Shown here: piece after piece, positions 43,954-56,163 of the stretch | Position numbering within the stretch: the stretch's first letter is position 1 | Layout of the letters: each line of letters opens with the position of its first letter | From: Drosophila pseudoobscura | Taxonomy: Eukaryota > Arthropoda > Insecta > Diptera > Drosophilidae | Direction of reading: 5' to 3' | NCBI RefSeq assembly: GCF_009870125.1 | Contig: NC_046679.1 | Location: 18,848,001 to 18,912,000 of the forward strand | DNA: 64,000 bases | The notes under the pieces: generated by a model | Databases searched by the model: none | Told to the model about the DNA's origin: nothing | The model's input: only the letters and a program-made list of their open reading frames with translations | Position numbers and translations under genes: made by a program

Positions 43954-46900
43954 ATGGTAAATACTCTAGCAAGATCATTTTTCTTTTATAACATATGGTG
44001 CATAATTGGTAATTTGACTCCAATTAACTCGGTAAGGATCTGCTTACAAAAAGAATATTAAACTGCTGTCGAAAATGAACCCGCTCATCTTATACGAATA
44101 GTTGCACACCTGTGTCAATAACAACACTGAAACCAATGACGGAACGGAAAATTGTAAATATAAGGGCTTACGTTACACATCATATAAGGAGTTCCTTTGC
44201 TGGGCAAAGAGTGGTGAGCTGCATATTCGCGAGTGCGATAACATCTCTGGTGATTGGCTTCCAAAAACAGTAAACTGTCATGTAAAACAAAATAAAAATA
44301 AATTTTGTCCGGATGATCTTTTTGAAGTTAAACAAAATGACGACGACCCAATTTGTTTAAAAATTTCCACTAAGCCGGAAGCTTATAATGAAACCTTTTG
44401 CTACGGTTCAAATAAAATAATACCATTGGATCTATCATCATCTGAAATGACCACAATTATACTGTTCTTAAAACAAAAAAGAATTAATGAATACTGGTTG
44501 CCAATAAAACGGAGCAATGCTTTCATGCCATTCATGATAAATTTGCCAGGAAAAAGATGGCAAAAAGTCATTGACGAACACCTACTACCAGAACATTTGA
44601 AATCAGATCTTCACTGCCTAACACACAACCTAGACAGATTAAAAATTGAATTGAGAGATTGCAAGAAATTTTTACACATGGTCTGTGCTTTTAAAAGTAG
44701 TCTTTTATCTCACTCAGGGTGTCCAGAAGGATTTGGTGCTTTAAGCTATCGGCCAAATGAATGCTACGGTATTAATTGGAAGAAAAAATCGCTTAATCAT
44801 GTGCACATCAGTGAATACTATGAAAAACAGAATTCGATTAGAATTGTACTACAAGGGATAATTCCCCAAGAAAAAGAGAATTATTTTTTTAAGATTGATA
44901 GCTTTGTTGATAGATTTTCTGATAAATATATGGTAATAATGAATAAATATGAAAAGACAAAAGTTTCCTATGAAAACTCGAAATGGTTTCCAGTATTGAG
45001 TAAGCAGATTATAGAAGCACCATCAGCATTTTCAATGAAATTAAAATTCGATGAAAACTTACGCGAATTAATACTAGTGATTTATTACCGCAATTATCTA
45101 TGGACTAATGAATATAACGACATTGGTGTTCAATGTTTTACTAATGCAGGCTATGAACTTTTAAAAAAAACTTCTGTTAATCTTATTTGGCAAAATGAAA
45201 AAAAAACACGTTCCATTTTTAAGCTAACTTTATTTGGAGATGGTCCTGGGGAGTATTGGTGCGAAGGTCATACAATTTTAAATTTTCAGTGGGTATCCAC
45301 ACAACGATTAATAGCTTTTAAGAATATGCGCGGGCATACTTTTGCTACGCGGTTAGATATCCCATGCATTTACAAAAATAATGAAAAAATTGTTAATTTT
45401 TGTATTTACATCAACAAAAGCACTAAAATATTTGGTAAAATGATACGCAATTTTTTTGTGAAGAAAGCGAAAGATAGTGTTAGTGATCTTGTTATACATA
45501 ACGTCCGTATTATGAATATTGAGAGCGTTACAAAACTGTCCATGGTTTGTTGGTGTCATATAATGGCACAACTAGAAATATCCAATAAGAGTTATGAAGA
45601 GGTAAGTGCGAAAGATATCTTTGAAAATGTTTCGAAAATTAGTGACAATACGTTTTCAAGCATTCGAGTATACAAAAAACTAATGAAAATGAATAGTGAC
45701 TTAATAACTGTAATACGTAGTATAGAATACTGTTTCCCCGACATTTTTTCGTCAAATAACTTAATGAATAGTCAATGGATGCAGGTTCGTAGGGGAGAAA
45801 AAGGTACGGCACAGATTTTATGTCTCCAAAATAATGGTATTCCATATACGAGACGTTGCGAAGGAGACTTTGTACATGGGGCATATTGGGAATTATTAAC
45901 ACAATCTATTAAGTGTGAACATGCTCAAGATATTACACAAATTTTATACAACCTGGAGAACACGCGCTTGATTGAGCTAACACCAGAAAAGGTTGTACAA
46001 GAAGTTAAGAGCCTCATTAAAGATAACAAACAAAAAATTGGTCCTGGCGATGTATACTTAATTTCTAACATCATTCAAGTCTCTCTTCGGAATCTTTCCA
46101 TTCCAAATGTAGTCTGGTCTAATGGAGTAGTTCCAGAGCTAGGTCAAAACCCTGCAAAGTGGAAAAGTCTAATCCATGACATCATAGAAATCTACAATAT
46201 CCTAACAGATTTAGATGTAGACGTAATTAATAGGTCAGCTGATCTAAATTCAACCAACAAATTCTTAGAAACATTTGAAAATTCAATGGATACTCTATCA
46301 TTCTTACAATATGTTGACCAAAATAGCTTCGTTGAAGAAGATATTGGATCTAAACTGGATTTGGAAGTTATCGACTATGTAGACATTGGTGTATCCGTAC
46401 AATCTTCTCCAAATTTTCTATACTTTTATATTAATCCTTTAGTAGCAAATGTATCTGGGATAGCATTATTTAACAATAATATCAGTGGTAAAGCTCCACA
46501 AAAGTTAAAAGGCAAATTTTACAATGAGGATTACCGATTTCTGCAATCCAATCATGACATTGAGGACTTTATCCATGAATCAAATTTACTACTTGCAACT
46601 TATGTACCAAAACAACTTTTGAATCGATTAAAAACTTTTTCAACCATATTTAATCAAATAACTAGAATCCCTCCAATAGTGGTCATTAAAGTATACTCCA
46701 ACGACAAGCTTTTTCAGCAGGCTAATCAAACAAAAGCGGTTTCGAGCCATATTGTGTCAATATCCATACCTGGATACAATACTAATCTACCTGAGGCACT
46801 GCCGCTAATTCTAAGAAGATTGCACACTTATCATCATCATACTGATTCAGAGCAGTATTGCCACTACTGGAACTACGGTAATTGGGCTACCGACGGGGTA

Positions 46901-47146
46901 AAAATGTCTAAAAATGTTGAAATAAGCGAAGATATTGGGATATGTTTTTTAACACACTTGGCACCATTTGCTTATCTTGTAGGCGTTAACCTTACGTTTG
47001 ATATGGAGATTGAGTCGTACTCAAAGAAAATTGATGATCGTGCTTTGGATATCATAGCAGTGTTAGGCTGCTCACTATCTTTGTTGGGAGTATGTTGCAT
47101 TTTTATCACAGTTTCAAAATTGTACTATTGGCGGCACAATACTTAA
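43954..47146 (+). CDS. GAIN/GPS-type adhesion-receptor-like protein with a single transmembrane helix (1040 aa)
   Basis: Exon 1 (43954-44031) encodes a short hydrophobic leader (ARSFFFYNIWCIIG). A 70-nt intron and a single long exon (44102-47146) follow in phase. The large Cys-containing ectodomain includes CPEGFGALSYRPNECYGI-like sequence, possibly lectin-like. Near the C-terminus is a degenerate GPS: QYCHYWNYGNWATDG, then GICFLTHLAPFAYL. Two of the usual four Cys are missing and the cleavage-site Ser/Thr after HL is Ala, so autoproteolysis is unlikely. One membrane helix (DIIAVLGCSLSLLGVCCIFI) and a tail of about 12 residues end the protein. No TM2-TM7 sequence lies downstream. The adhesion-GPCR ancestry is inferred from the GPS-TM1 layout; ligand and role are unknown. 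Confidence 0.8.
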
Positions 47147-47242
47147 TCTAAGGTTTTACTACATTTGTCTTTAGCCATTTCTTTGCAAATGTTAATTTTT
47201 TTGTTCGCCAATAATCAAGATTTTCTGGTATTTTTATTCATG

Positions 47243-47256
47243 AATAAAAAAATAAA
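47243..47256 (+). terminator. Polyadenylation signals of the GAIN-type gene
   Basis: Two overlapping AATAAA hexamers 97-110 bases after the stop, consistent with the transcript ending here rather than splicing on to more exons. Confidence 0.6.
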
Positions 47257-48219
47257 TGGTTGTGTAGCGAGCAAGTCTTCATTATACGGTCTTAGTGCAA
47301 TTTTTCTTGCTAAATATTTTTTAGATCATGATTATTAACGAATTAAAGATTATTTATGAATTGCTAACTTAGACAAAAATACTAATATTCACAAAGCTTA
47401 TATAAAAACGATCGATGTTCGTTATTAAAAGTTTCGGCTTTAAAGCTGGACTTCCTTTTAGCTTTAAGTACAAAATAAATGTAATTTGATTTGATAATTT
47501 TATTTTTAAATGTTGGGAGGGTGGGGGGTAGTGGCTACGGCTGCGACTCTACATTTATACCGGATATTCATACCTCGCAAATAACTGTTGACCGTTTTTC
47601 GTTGCCAGCAAATACGTTTCTTTTACTCACATTTTTCAGCCGTTTTTTTCTATTTCACTCTAGTTTTTCCCCGACCTTTTACTTGATTGAAATTAAGCGT
47701 TTTGGTGAGTGAAAACGAGACACCAACATATCGGAGTCTATATCAAGAGTTTTCGGTTTGGAAGAGCCTTGGCAGCGTAAGTGGAAGCGAGACGGAAACA
47801 TGTAGCAGTCAGATTTTTCTATGCTATGATTTCCAATTAATACCGCACTTTTTATGAACCAAATAATATCAAGTAATCATATGATGGTATGATTGATGCG
47901 CCAAATACTTGCAGTAAATAAACAGATGAGCTTAATGAAGCCTTCCATAATTATATGAGAATTAATTATTTATTTTTTTAAATTAATTTTACTATATAAA
48001 CAAATTTTTTTTAAATTAATTCAACAAATAAATCTTGGTTCTTAATATTTTCTATAAAAATTATAATCGTTACGGTCCCTGCTCATATCTCTTTTGCTCT
48101 CTTTAGTCACTTAGAAAAGTTTTATGTCATATGGCCATAAGCAAGAAAGTAAATAATAATCTCAAAAAAGAAAACTTGGTATAATTAAAAATGAGAAGGT
48201 ATATTTCAGTATACTTCTG
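47257..48219. other. Intergenic spacer
   Basis: AT-rich. It contains a small inverse DINE terminus near 47520-47570 (CTGCGACTCTACATTTATAC). No coding sequence resembling further receptor helices was found. Confidence 0.5.
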
Positions 48220-48231
48220 ATGGTATATTTC

Positions 48232-48255
48232 ATCGATAAGTCTACGGTCACACCG
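48232..48255 (+). promoter_or_regulatory. DRE plus Motif 1 core promoter
   Basis: CATCGATAAG (48231-48240) matches the DRE (TATCGATA core), and CGGTCACACCG (48245-48255) matches Drosophila core promoter Motif 1 (YGGTCACACTR). This pair is typical of TATA-less housekeeping promoters. It sits inside the frame upstream of the chosen PELP1-like start, arguing that the ATG at 48220 is not used. Confidence 0.75.
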
Positions 48256-48288
48256 ACTTCACAACCAATTGGCACATGTTTTGAGAAG

Positions 48289-51200
48289 ATGAATGAAATC
48301 GAGAATCTGTTGGAATGTATTACAAATACAAATTTGAAAACTCAAAGAATTTACTTGAACATGCTTGACGAAAATGATATCATTTGGAGCAAGGTATGTT
48401 GCTTTTTCACCGAAGAATCTCCAGATCTCTATTTCAATAACAATACATCTTATGACTTAGAAACTTATTGTGGCTCAACTGATAACTAAATTGGTTACGA
48501 AAAGAAAAACGCGTGCCCTCGGATACCGGCTTCTTATTTGTTACCTCAATCAATACTCCCTAGAAGTATCGGAAAAATCTGCAAATGTGTGGTTGACAAT
48601 TATATTTAAGTCTTTAAATGAATTCGAAATCCGTTTATACGGGGAAATTATATTTGAAGCATTGGGTAAGTTTTGATATCATTTTGTCTAATTGTGTTTT
48701 ATCTCAACGTACAATCGGCACAAAATTTTATATTTGCTCCATTAAGAGCCAAGTTGACGATATTAAAATTATGGTTATGCCATCAATGAAAACAAGATTT
48801 CCCACTGCATTGTGGAAATGCAGCCCCAAATCATGACACTACCCCCGCTGTGCTTTACTGTTGGTCTTAAGTGATGTTTCTGGAGCTCAGTATTTGGTTT
48901 CCGCCAAACCATAGTCTTACCATCACAGCAAAAAGGATAAACTTGCTTTCCCCTAAGAATATTACATCAACCCACCGCGGCCTTTGGCGCGGTTCACAAC
49001 GTTCCTTCTATTTCCCCTTCACTACCGATTCTGAAACGAATAACAACAAACAAAATTGGATCTGCAGAAATTGTCATTTTGTATCTTCTTTTAAAGAAGT
49101 TCACTACTTTCCCGGTCGTTAATTAAACGTGCCTTATAAACGCAACCATCATTTTATTTTTAGTTTTATATATTCATTAATAGAAAGAAAATTAAATGAT
49201 ATTCATTCATATTGATTTTACAGCACTACTCATCGAAAATATCCAACGCGATTTTAATTTATCAAAAGCATTTGGCTCCGTACATATCCTTAAAGTGATC
49301 GAGAAGGTTTCACTAAATGAGGTACTTGCAGACGATTTGTGCACCCTTTCTGCCCTTCACACTGTCGAACAATGTTTGAAATATTATCCAAGGAGTCTTA
49401 AATCTGGAAAAGCTGTAATTGAAAAGTTCTTGATAAAATTATTAGACAGCACTAATCCCGATATTGTCTTTCAAACCGGTGAGTGCTGGCTCTTATTACA
49501 AAAAGTACGCGGTTCTCTCAGTAATGGAGCTGATAATGATGAAAGTCAATGGCGAGATTACCAAATGACATTATTGGGTAGTCTTTATTTTATTATAAAC
49601 AAGACATGTCCAATATCTGAGGAAATATTTGTTTGTCCAATTGAGGCAAAACACTTAGAGCATTTTACAGTGCATTTAACAGAAGATCCAGTAGAACGAG
49701 CCGCACAAGTCTGTCAGCGGTTTTGCAATCTTATCGATTTTTTAAAGATTGCCTTGAGGTGAGGACAACCGATATTTTAGAATTTATTTACAACTTATTT
49801 CTTTATAAAAACATTTCTTTTGTAGCAAACCGTTCCATGATAAAAAAATAATTTATACGCAACAAATTTTGTGTTTTATACAACGTGGATTACATGTGAA
49901 ATTAAATAATGAAAATAATCCAAAAATGGATTATGTTTGCTTTAAAGCATTGTTACCGCGAATGCATATTAAGTTGTTGGAGCTTCTGGAAGTATTGATT
50001 GACATGTAAGTTAAAATCAGACAAATATATCAAACTGCTTTTTTTTTCTAAGCTAACTTTTATTAAGTAGCACTATTCATTTAATTTATAATATGGGTCT
50101 AGCAAAAAGGTTATACGCAAATAAAAAATGCGGAGCGCTAAAATTAACATTCCGCATATCATATAATCATTCTTTTAATCTTATACAATTCAAGATGTCA
50201 CACTCATCTCAGGATGCATTTTCGCATTATATTGAGCATTTTACTGGAGTCGCTTGAAAGGACCAAATTGCTTTTAAAGGAAGGAAACCAACTCCAATTT
50301 GTGTAAGTAATAATTTTTGTTGTATAACTAGCAAGTAACGTCAGCTTTTCTTGCGGTGCAGTCAAATGTCTAAAAAGACATTTAATTAGAAAACAATCTT
50401 ATGCTGATATTTCTTATCTTTGAATTTTTGTTTGTTAAGAATCGTATACTTTTTACGTGCACATCAAATCTACATCTATTTTAATGTTCCATGATTAATA
50501 TACTCATTGATCATTGATCTTAAATGGCGCACTGTCGTGTTGCTTCAAAACAAAGCAATTGACAAATAAAGGCATTATTATGCCTGTGATTTGGCTTCAT
50601 ATTCATATACATATAGGAATAAAGAATTGTAATTTGGTTGATTATGGATGATAATGATTTGGATTAGTAATGTGGTGTGGCAATCTATTTGGTTAAAGAT
50701 TGTTTGGATGCTAATTGTGGAAATTTTTGTATTTGTTGTGTTTTATAAGTAGGTGAAAGTCGTCGGCGTACGCACAGCCGCTTTCTGAAATTTGATGCAT
50801 TTTTGACTTCTCCAGCATGAGGTTTCACCAAAAGTTATCCGATTGACTAGAGTATTCGGTGATCGGTATTAAAGACAAGTTCTAAAATCGTACCCATGCT
50901 ATTGCATATGTCAACGAAATTGTACTGCATGAATGGGAACATCAGGTTAGAGTCTTCAGAAGTAGTTGCATCTCATCTTTTAAGTAAGGGACAAACAATA
51001 AGTGATCAAATCTTATTATAGTTTATTTGTACAAACTTTGAAGATATGTCTTTCAAACACAGTTTATTTTATGAAAATATCTTTATTCGTTAAAAATGTT
51101 TGTATTTTTAGAAAATTTCGATTAATGGTTTACAAAGCAATATCACTATGGTGCTCGAACTTAAAAGAAGGAAGTCACTGCGAAATAATCTCGGAGACCC

Positions 51201-52203
51201 TTATAAGCGAAATATTAGATGATGTAACACAGCGACAGTCACTTTTATCGACAGAGTCAATAGAGAGAAAAACACTGGAGACTCCATTTTCCAGGTTTAA
51301 TTACCTTTCTTTTAGTGAAAATGAGAAATTGCTTCGTAAAAAGGCCTTTTCTTGCCTTCACATAATTTTAACATCGTCTGGTCATTTATTACGGAACTCT
51401 GTTACAAAGGAAAGTACGGTATATTTTTTTTTTTGTATTTTTAATTTATAAATTTTTTTTAACAGAAGGTACACAACGCTCTATTGGAAATTTGTATTAA
51501 AATGCATGCAGAGCATATGAAATCGGAATATTCGTCTAGACTCTGGAATTGCCGCTTGGATATATATAAAATATTAATTTTACTATTGAAGTCGAGAAAT
51601 TACAGCTGTCCTGCACCATCTGAAATTTTAATGTGCTTTTTAGATGAATCTCGTTTATTTGAAAATAGCCTTGAAGTACGCTTAAATTCTCAAGCATTAT
51701 TCGAAGCCCTGGAATCATCGCTGCACCCCCAAAAGGAAGATTTATGTTTTAAACAAGAAAGTTTTAAACAAGGATGTCCAGAGCAAACAGACTTAACTAG
51801 AAATAATAGTACTTATTTCATATCAGCGATAGATTTTAAATTCCCATTGAACTATGTTAGTGACCGAGATGAAAAATCGAATTCACATTCTTCCACCCAC
51901 CAAATAGTTAATGAGCAAGACAGCACGCAGCAGACCAGCTCAAATCAACAGTTAGGTATCAAAGTAAATAATTCTGAAAGCCACGAGGAAAAAAATATTA
52001 GTAACCCAATAACATTCAAAGAACAGAAAATAATGTTATTACCTTTGTCTGGTGAAATGCCAATACATAATCAAGATGAGGTTGGCTCATCTCATTGCGG
52101 GGGTGTAAAATCGATAGTAAATTTACCTTTAAAATGTGAAAATATGGATGACGATAAATTGATTGCCGAATTAGAATCCGCATTTGTAAATGAGCTTAAC
52201 TGA
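48289..52203 (+). CDS. PELP1/RIX1-like protein (725 aa), 60S ribosome biogenesis
   Basis: Exons 48289-48393, 48461-48665, 49224-49758, 49826-50005, 50195-50302, 51112-51418 and 51466-52203 join in frame. The protein is an alpha-helical-repeat (RIX1-domain) polypeptide with segments such as TRALGYRLLICYLNQYS, DDLCTLSALHTVEQCLKYYP and EKLLRKKAFSCLHIILTSSG. A Ser/Asn/Gln-rich linker and an acidic C-terminus (MDDDKLIAELESAF) follow. In the family, PELP1/Rix1 works with WDR18/Ipi3 and TEX10/Ipi1 in late pre-60S maturation in the nucleolus/nucleoplasm. The Glu-rich tract of vertebrate PELP1 is absent. I chose the start at 48289 because the upstream ATG lies in the promoter. Assignment rests on fold-like similarity, not a diagnostic motif. 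Confidence 0.78.
50303..51111. other. Intron 5 of the PELP1-like gene
   Basis: An 809-nt intron without recognised element; 50560-50740 is rich in GGAT/TTGGAT strings. Confidence 0.5.
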
Positions 52204-52221
52204 AGTATTATTACATTTTTT

Positions 52222-52227
52222 AATAAA
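52222..52227 (+). terminator. Polyadenylation signal of the PELP1-like gene
   Basis: AATAAA 19 bases past the stop; a second AATAAA-like site lies near 52346. Confidence 0.5.
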
Positions 52228-52499
52228 AATGGTTATTTTGATTTTTCATTTTTTGTTACTGCAAGTGCCGTAAAATTGAATTGTAAAATATTGTCATCTT
52301 TTAGCAAATAAAAAAATTTGTACACATCTATAGAATGTTTCAACAATAAAATTAAAATTTTGGCCGACATTTATACATTTGAAGAGGCTATATTAAAATC
52401 TTGTTCCCAAAAAACCTCAATTTAAATACAACAATTTTTTTTATGTTTCACATCTATGCTGCTTTTTGAAGGATTTAACGTTATAAAATTGATTTTTTA

Positions 52500-53105
52500 A
52501 ACCAAATACTCAAACAGCATAGTGATATATTAGATTAGTGGTGAAAGTGTCCGACCCCCCGAGTGGCTGTTGGTCCGGCCACTCAGGATGCATTGTCGGC
52601 TGGATTTGGCGTTGGCATCAAGGTGTGATGCCCATGGTGAATGCGAATTGGCTGCATCCGAGTGGCTGCTGGTCCGGCCACCCAGGATGCATTGTAGTTG
52701 GTGTTGGCTTTGACATCGCGAAATGATGCCAACGATGTGCGTGAATTGGCCGCGATCTACCGAGTGGCGAACTGGTCCGGCCACCCGGGATGCATTGTCG
52801 GAGATATTGGCATTGGCATCGGGATGTGATGCCAATGAAGCCTGATATATTAGATTTGTGGTGAAAGTGAATGTGTGTAACTATACATATAACATATAAG
52901 TGTATAGATGTGTAATAAGACTATAAGAGCTAGATCAACGAAATTTTGTATCCAGACTTCTGTGATATCACACTGTGGCATCCACAATTTTAGAGATACA
53001 AGGAAACCAAAACCGCAGAATCAAAGAAAATTACCATATCATCCAGACTGCAGATCTGAATCAGATCGGATGATTATTATTCCAGACGGAACGAATTTGT
53101 AACGG
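52500..53105 (+). mobile_element. DINE-1-type Helitron carrying an internal satellite array
   Basis: The 5' block (ACCAAATACTCAAACAGCAT, then ATATTAGATTAGTGGTGAAAGTG) is followed by the array. The same block then appears again (GATATATTAGATTTGTGGTGAAAGTG), with the remaining modules ending in AATCTGAATCAG-like sequence near 53055. The array is thus embedded in, and duplicates part of, the Helitron. Confidence 0.75.
52561..52843. repeat. About 100-bp tandem repeat, 3 copies, within the DINE element
   Basis: Units start at 52561, 52660 and 52762 with GAGTGGC followed by TGGTCCGGCCAC and GGATGCATTG. Each unit has the palindrome GGTCCGGCC-like core and a GGCATC..GATGCC pair. Units diverge by several per cent. 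Confidence 0.85.
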
Positions 53106-53113
53106 TATTTAAA

Positions 53114-53960
53114 ATGTGGTTTTACGTAGGCCTGGAGAGGACTTCGAGAGAGACTCACAAAATTGAGTTCGTGGAGAAGGCCAACCCTGTAAAGGATCGA
53201 CATTACCCGCTGTCGCCAGCGATGCAGGAAGTGGTGTGTGGGGAGGTGGACAAAATGTTGGCTTTAGGAGGCATCGAGTACAGTGATAGTCCGTGGAGCA
53301 ACCGTACCACCGTGATGCGAAGGCCAGGCAAAAATCGCCTCTGTCTCGATGCCCAAAAGCTCAAAAAAGGAACCATCAAGGACGCTTACCCATTCCAACG
53401 GGATGACGAGCAGAACGAGAAGCCCATAGCGTTTTTTTCTGCCAAGCTAAATTGCCACCAAAAAAACTACTCGGTGACAGAGAAGGAGTGTCTGGCAGCC
53501 CTCATGGCGATCCTAAAGTTCCGTCCATACGTAGAGCTTATACCGTTTACAGTCATTACTGACCACGCCAGTCTCAAATAGCTCATGACCATGAAAAACC
53601 TGGATAGTGGCTTAGCTCGTTGGTCCCTTCAACTGCAGGCCTTCGATTTCGGCATAGAACACCGGAAAGGAGTGGACAATGTAGTGGCAGATAAATTGTC
53701 GCGCAGCATTGAAGAGCTGGAAGTGGGTCCGAGTAGTATCCTGAGTTTTGAAACGGTGGAATTTGAATCTGGGGAATATCAGGAGTTAAGGAAGGAAATC
53801 ACAGAGAACCAAGACCGCTTGCCTGCTCTCCAGATTGTTGATGGCATGATATTCAATACCCCGAAACCCTATTCACACACACACGCGTTTACACGGGTAA
53901 ACATTGCTCATTTTGGTGAACATGTTCTTGTTCTTGTAGTTCTTGTTCTTGTTCTTTTTT
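53114..53960 (+). mobile_element. Gypsy (Ty3) pol fragment with RT core deleted
   Basis: RT N-terminus (KIEFVEKANPVKDRHYPLSP, then EVDKMLALGGIEYSDSPWSN and RLCLDAQKLKKGTIKDAYPF) runs directly into the RNase H domain (KPIAFFSAKLNCHQKNYSVT, TEKECLAALMAILKFRPYVE, TDHASLK). It skips the catalytic palm near 53400. A stop follows at 53579; the frame resumes with ARWSLQLQAFDFGIEHRKG and VADKLSRS. The junction is in frame, so the deletion itself left coding continuity. Confidence 0.8.
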
Positions 53961-53967
53961 AGTAAGT

Positions 53968-54090
53968 GAGTCAACTCACTCATATTTCTCACTTGCTCTC
54001 TTAGATTGCCCACTTACTCACTTGCTCAGTTGCTCACTTGCTCAGTTGCTCACTTGCTCAGTTGCTGACTTGCTCTCTCAGTTGTTCACT
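53968..54090. repeat. 16-bp tandem repeat (CACTTGCTCAGTTGCT)n
   Basis: At least three exact or near-exact units between 54010 and 54065, with degenerate flanking units from 53968. Related inverse sequence (GAACAAGTGAACAA) recurs at 54268-54320, giving a loose inverted arrangement. Confidence 0.75.
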
Positions 54091-54329
54091 ATTCATGCAC
54101 AGATGGTTCCAAATTTCACTATACTTTCGAATTAGCGACATACTGAATTTTTGAAAGAGTAAACAGCTTTGCCGGTAATACAAAAAGTGTGAAGCAAACG
54201 TAAATATGAGCAACAGCCAGATCACAAAATGCCCTTTGAGGTGCAAAATTGCGCAAAAAGTGAGTAGAGAACAAGTGAACAAAAATGAACAAGTGAACAA
54301 CAAAGAACAAGTGAGCAAAAAACCTATAC

Positions 54330-55356
54330 GGACCTATATAAATTTAGGGCTGATCGGCCACGGCCAGCGATCGCCCACGTCGTTTGAACTTACAAAAAAA
54401 CATAATCTACACGCCAAACATCTTCCACATAAAATGTTATTTTGTTCCTTGTGTTGTCCTTTATTTAGTATTTAGTATTTATTATTAGCTTAAACAGATT
54501 AACGTCTTGGCCATTGAACTTAATATGTAAAAACACCAACACCTTTCACGAACCGAAATCTGCAATCAGCTGTTCAGTTCCAGACGATTAACCCTTAGTG
54601 GGGGACGCATGGGTCCCGTCAGTCCACCGTCTTTGGTCGAGCGATTTGTGGAAATCTCCTCATTGTTTATGTCCCGGGGACCCTTAGCAAGAGGTTAAGG
54701 TCAAGAGGTCTCCGTAGGGTCCCGAGTTAAATTAACTGCCGTAAAACTGGATCCACTCATCCACACATGTTCCATTACGTATGGGTGAGGGTGTCCCTGT
54801 TGGTTGAACGAAAATTTCAGCAGTTATTTCTTTGTTTGCCTTTGTGTCGAACGTTTTGGTGTTTCTTTTTGGCTAGTGATAATATTGCGTATATCTATTT
54901 ATTTATGAGAAAGGTGAAATTGTCAACTTATAATTATTAAAGTTTGGATATATATTGAAACATGATGGAGTAAATTAAAATAGAGGGAGGACGCGTGGCG
55001 TGAGCCATGGTTTAGCAGCCAAGGGTGGCCAAAATGACAGTTGTGTTTGGTCACAGGTAGGGCGGGCGAGCGAAGTGATGACGCCAGAGCTGAAGTCTCT
55101 GGGGTTCTCATACTGGTAACCCAGCGTGTGACGTTTCGTAGTTTGAACTTGCGCATCTATATACTGTATGGTTAGTGGTATAATATTTGTATATAATATT
55201 TACATGATAATTTTTGAAAGTTACAATGACATTCTCGGTAACTATTATTTTATCGAAAACAAGAAGAAGTTTTAAAATTTAATTTGTATTGTATTTGCCT
55301 GTCAACAAAAATACAAAAAATACAAAAATACTGAAAAGATTTAATTTACATATAAC
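54330..55356. other. Intergenic region without recognised gene
   Basis: 54590-54830 is GC-rich with GGGTCCCG and GTCCCGGGGACCC strings (a short palindrome) and looks like unclassified repeat. The minus frame 55156-54923 shows no domain. AT-rich after 55160. Confidence 0.4.
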
Positions 55357-55358
55357 TC

Positions 55359-55370
55359 TGGTCACACATA
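55359..55370 (+). promoter_or_regulatory. Motif 1 core promoter of the NDUFA4 gene
   Basis: TGGTCACACATA matches Motif 1 (YGGTCACACTR) with one or two differences, about 90 bases upstream of the start codon. No TATA box, as expected for a housekeeping mitochondrial gene. Confidence 0.6.
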
Positions 55371-55460
55371 TTTTACCCATAGAAAAGAAGAATTAGGTAA
55401 TTGGGTTTTTATTTAACTGTGTAAATCAACTAATCAATTTTTCATTAGAATCGTATCAAC

Positions 55461-56023
55461 ATGCAAGGGCTTGGGTTGCAAAGTCTTAAGAAAAATCCTG
55501 CGGTAAGATTTACATTTTAAAATTGATTTTTTGTAGTTATATAATCAATCATTTTGTAGCTGATCCCACTATATGTCTGTGTTGCGGCAGGAGCCATTGG
55601 TGCCGTCTATTATATGGGTCGTTTAGCTACCAGAAATCCAGACGTGACATGGAATCGCTCAACAAACCCAGAACCATGGCAAGAGTACAAAGACAAACAA
55701 TATAAGGTACCTTCTCAACTACATAATATACTTACATATGTATACATATGTACGTACATATACTCCAAATATGCAGTTAGCGGATCGACCAGTTACTTCA
55801 TTATATTCTGATCATTTCGTATGTATGTGTAGATGTACATAAACATTTACATACTTACATATGGACAAAAAACATAAATCCTATATACATACATACATGC
55901 ATGAAATCATAATATAATATATATAATTATGGATACAAACAACATATCATCTCTTTTCAGTTTTATTCTCCTGTGAGGGACTACTCAAAAACAAAGAGTG
56001 CTGCTCCAAACTATGAGGAATAA
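55461..56023 (+). CDS. ND-MLRQ: NDUFA4/MLRQ mitochondrial respiratory subunit (83 aa)
   Basis: Exons 55461-55502, 55560-55706 and 55961-56023 close in frame. The protein has the MLRQ-family layout: a basic N-terminus (LQSLKKNPALIPLYVC), one membrane helix (VCVAAGAIGAVYYMGRL), NPDVTWNRSTNPEPWQEY, and a C-terminal KFYSPVRDYSK. In animals NDUFA4 sits in the mitochondrial inner membrane; it was first listed as a complex I subunit and later assigned to complex IV. Drosophila may have more than one MLRQ-like gene, so this could be the paralogue rather than ND-MLRQ itself. Length matches the family (about 82 aa). Confidence 0.92.
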
Positions 56024-56163
56024 TATCTTTAACATGTTATTAAATTCAATATGAAAATTAAATGCATTCAATGAATTAAAAATTTCGATGTTTTTATTAA
56101 TTTTTCAAAACTAGTCATGCATGTTTACTTAGTTTCTATAAAACAGAAATATAAGTTGCAATA

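Noticed and set aside
48220..48288. Upstream ATG for the PELP1-like gene
   Set aside because: Overlaps the DRE and Motif 1 promoter elements.
52530..52835. 101-codon minus-strand frame
   Set aside because: Produced by the 100-bp tandem repeat in the DINE element; no domain.
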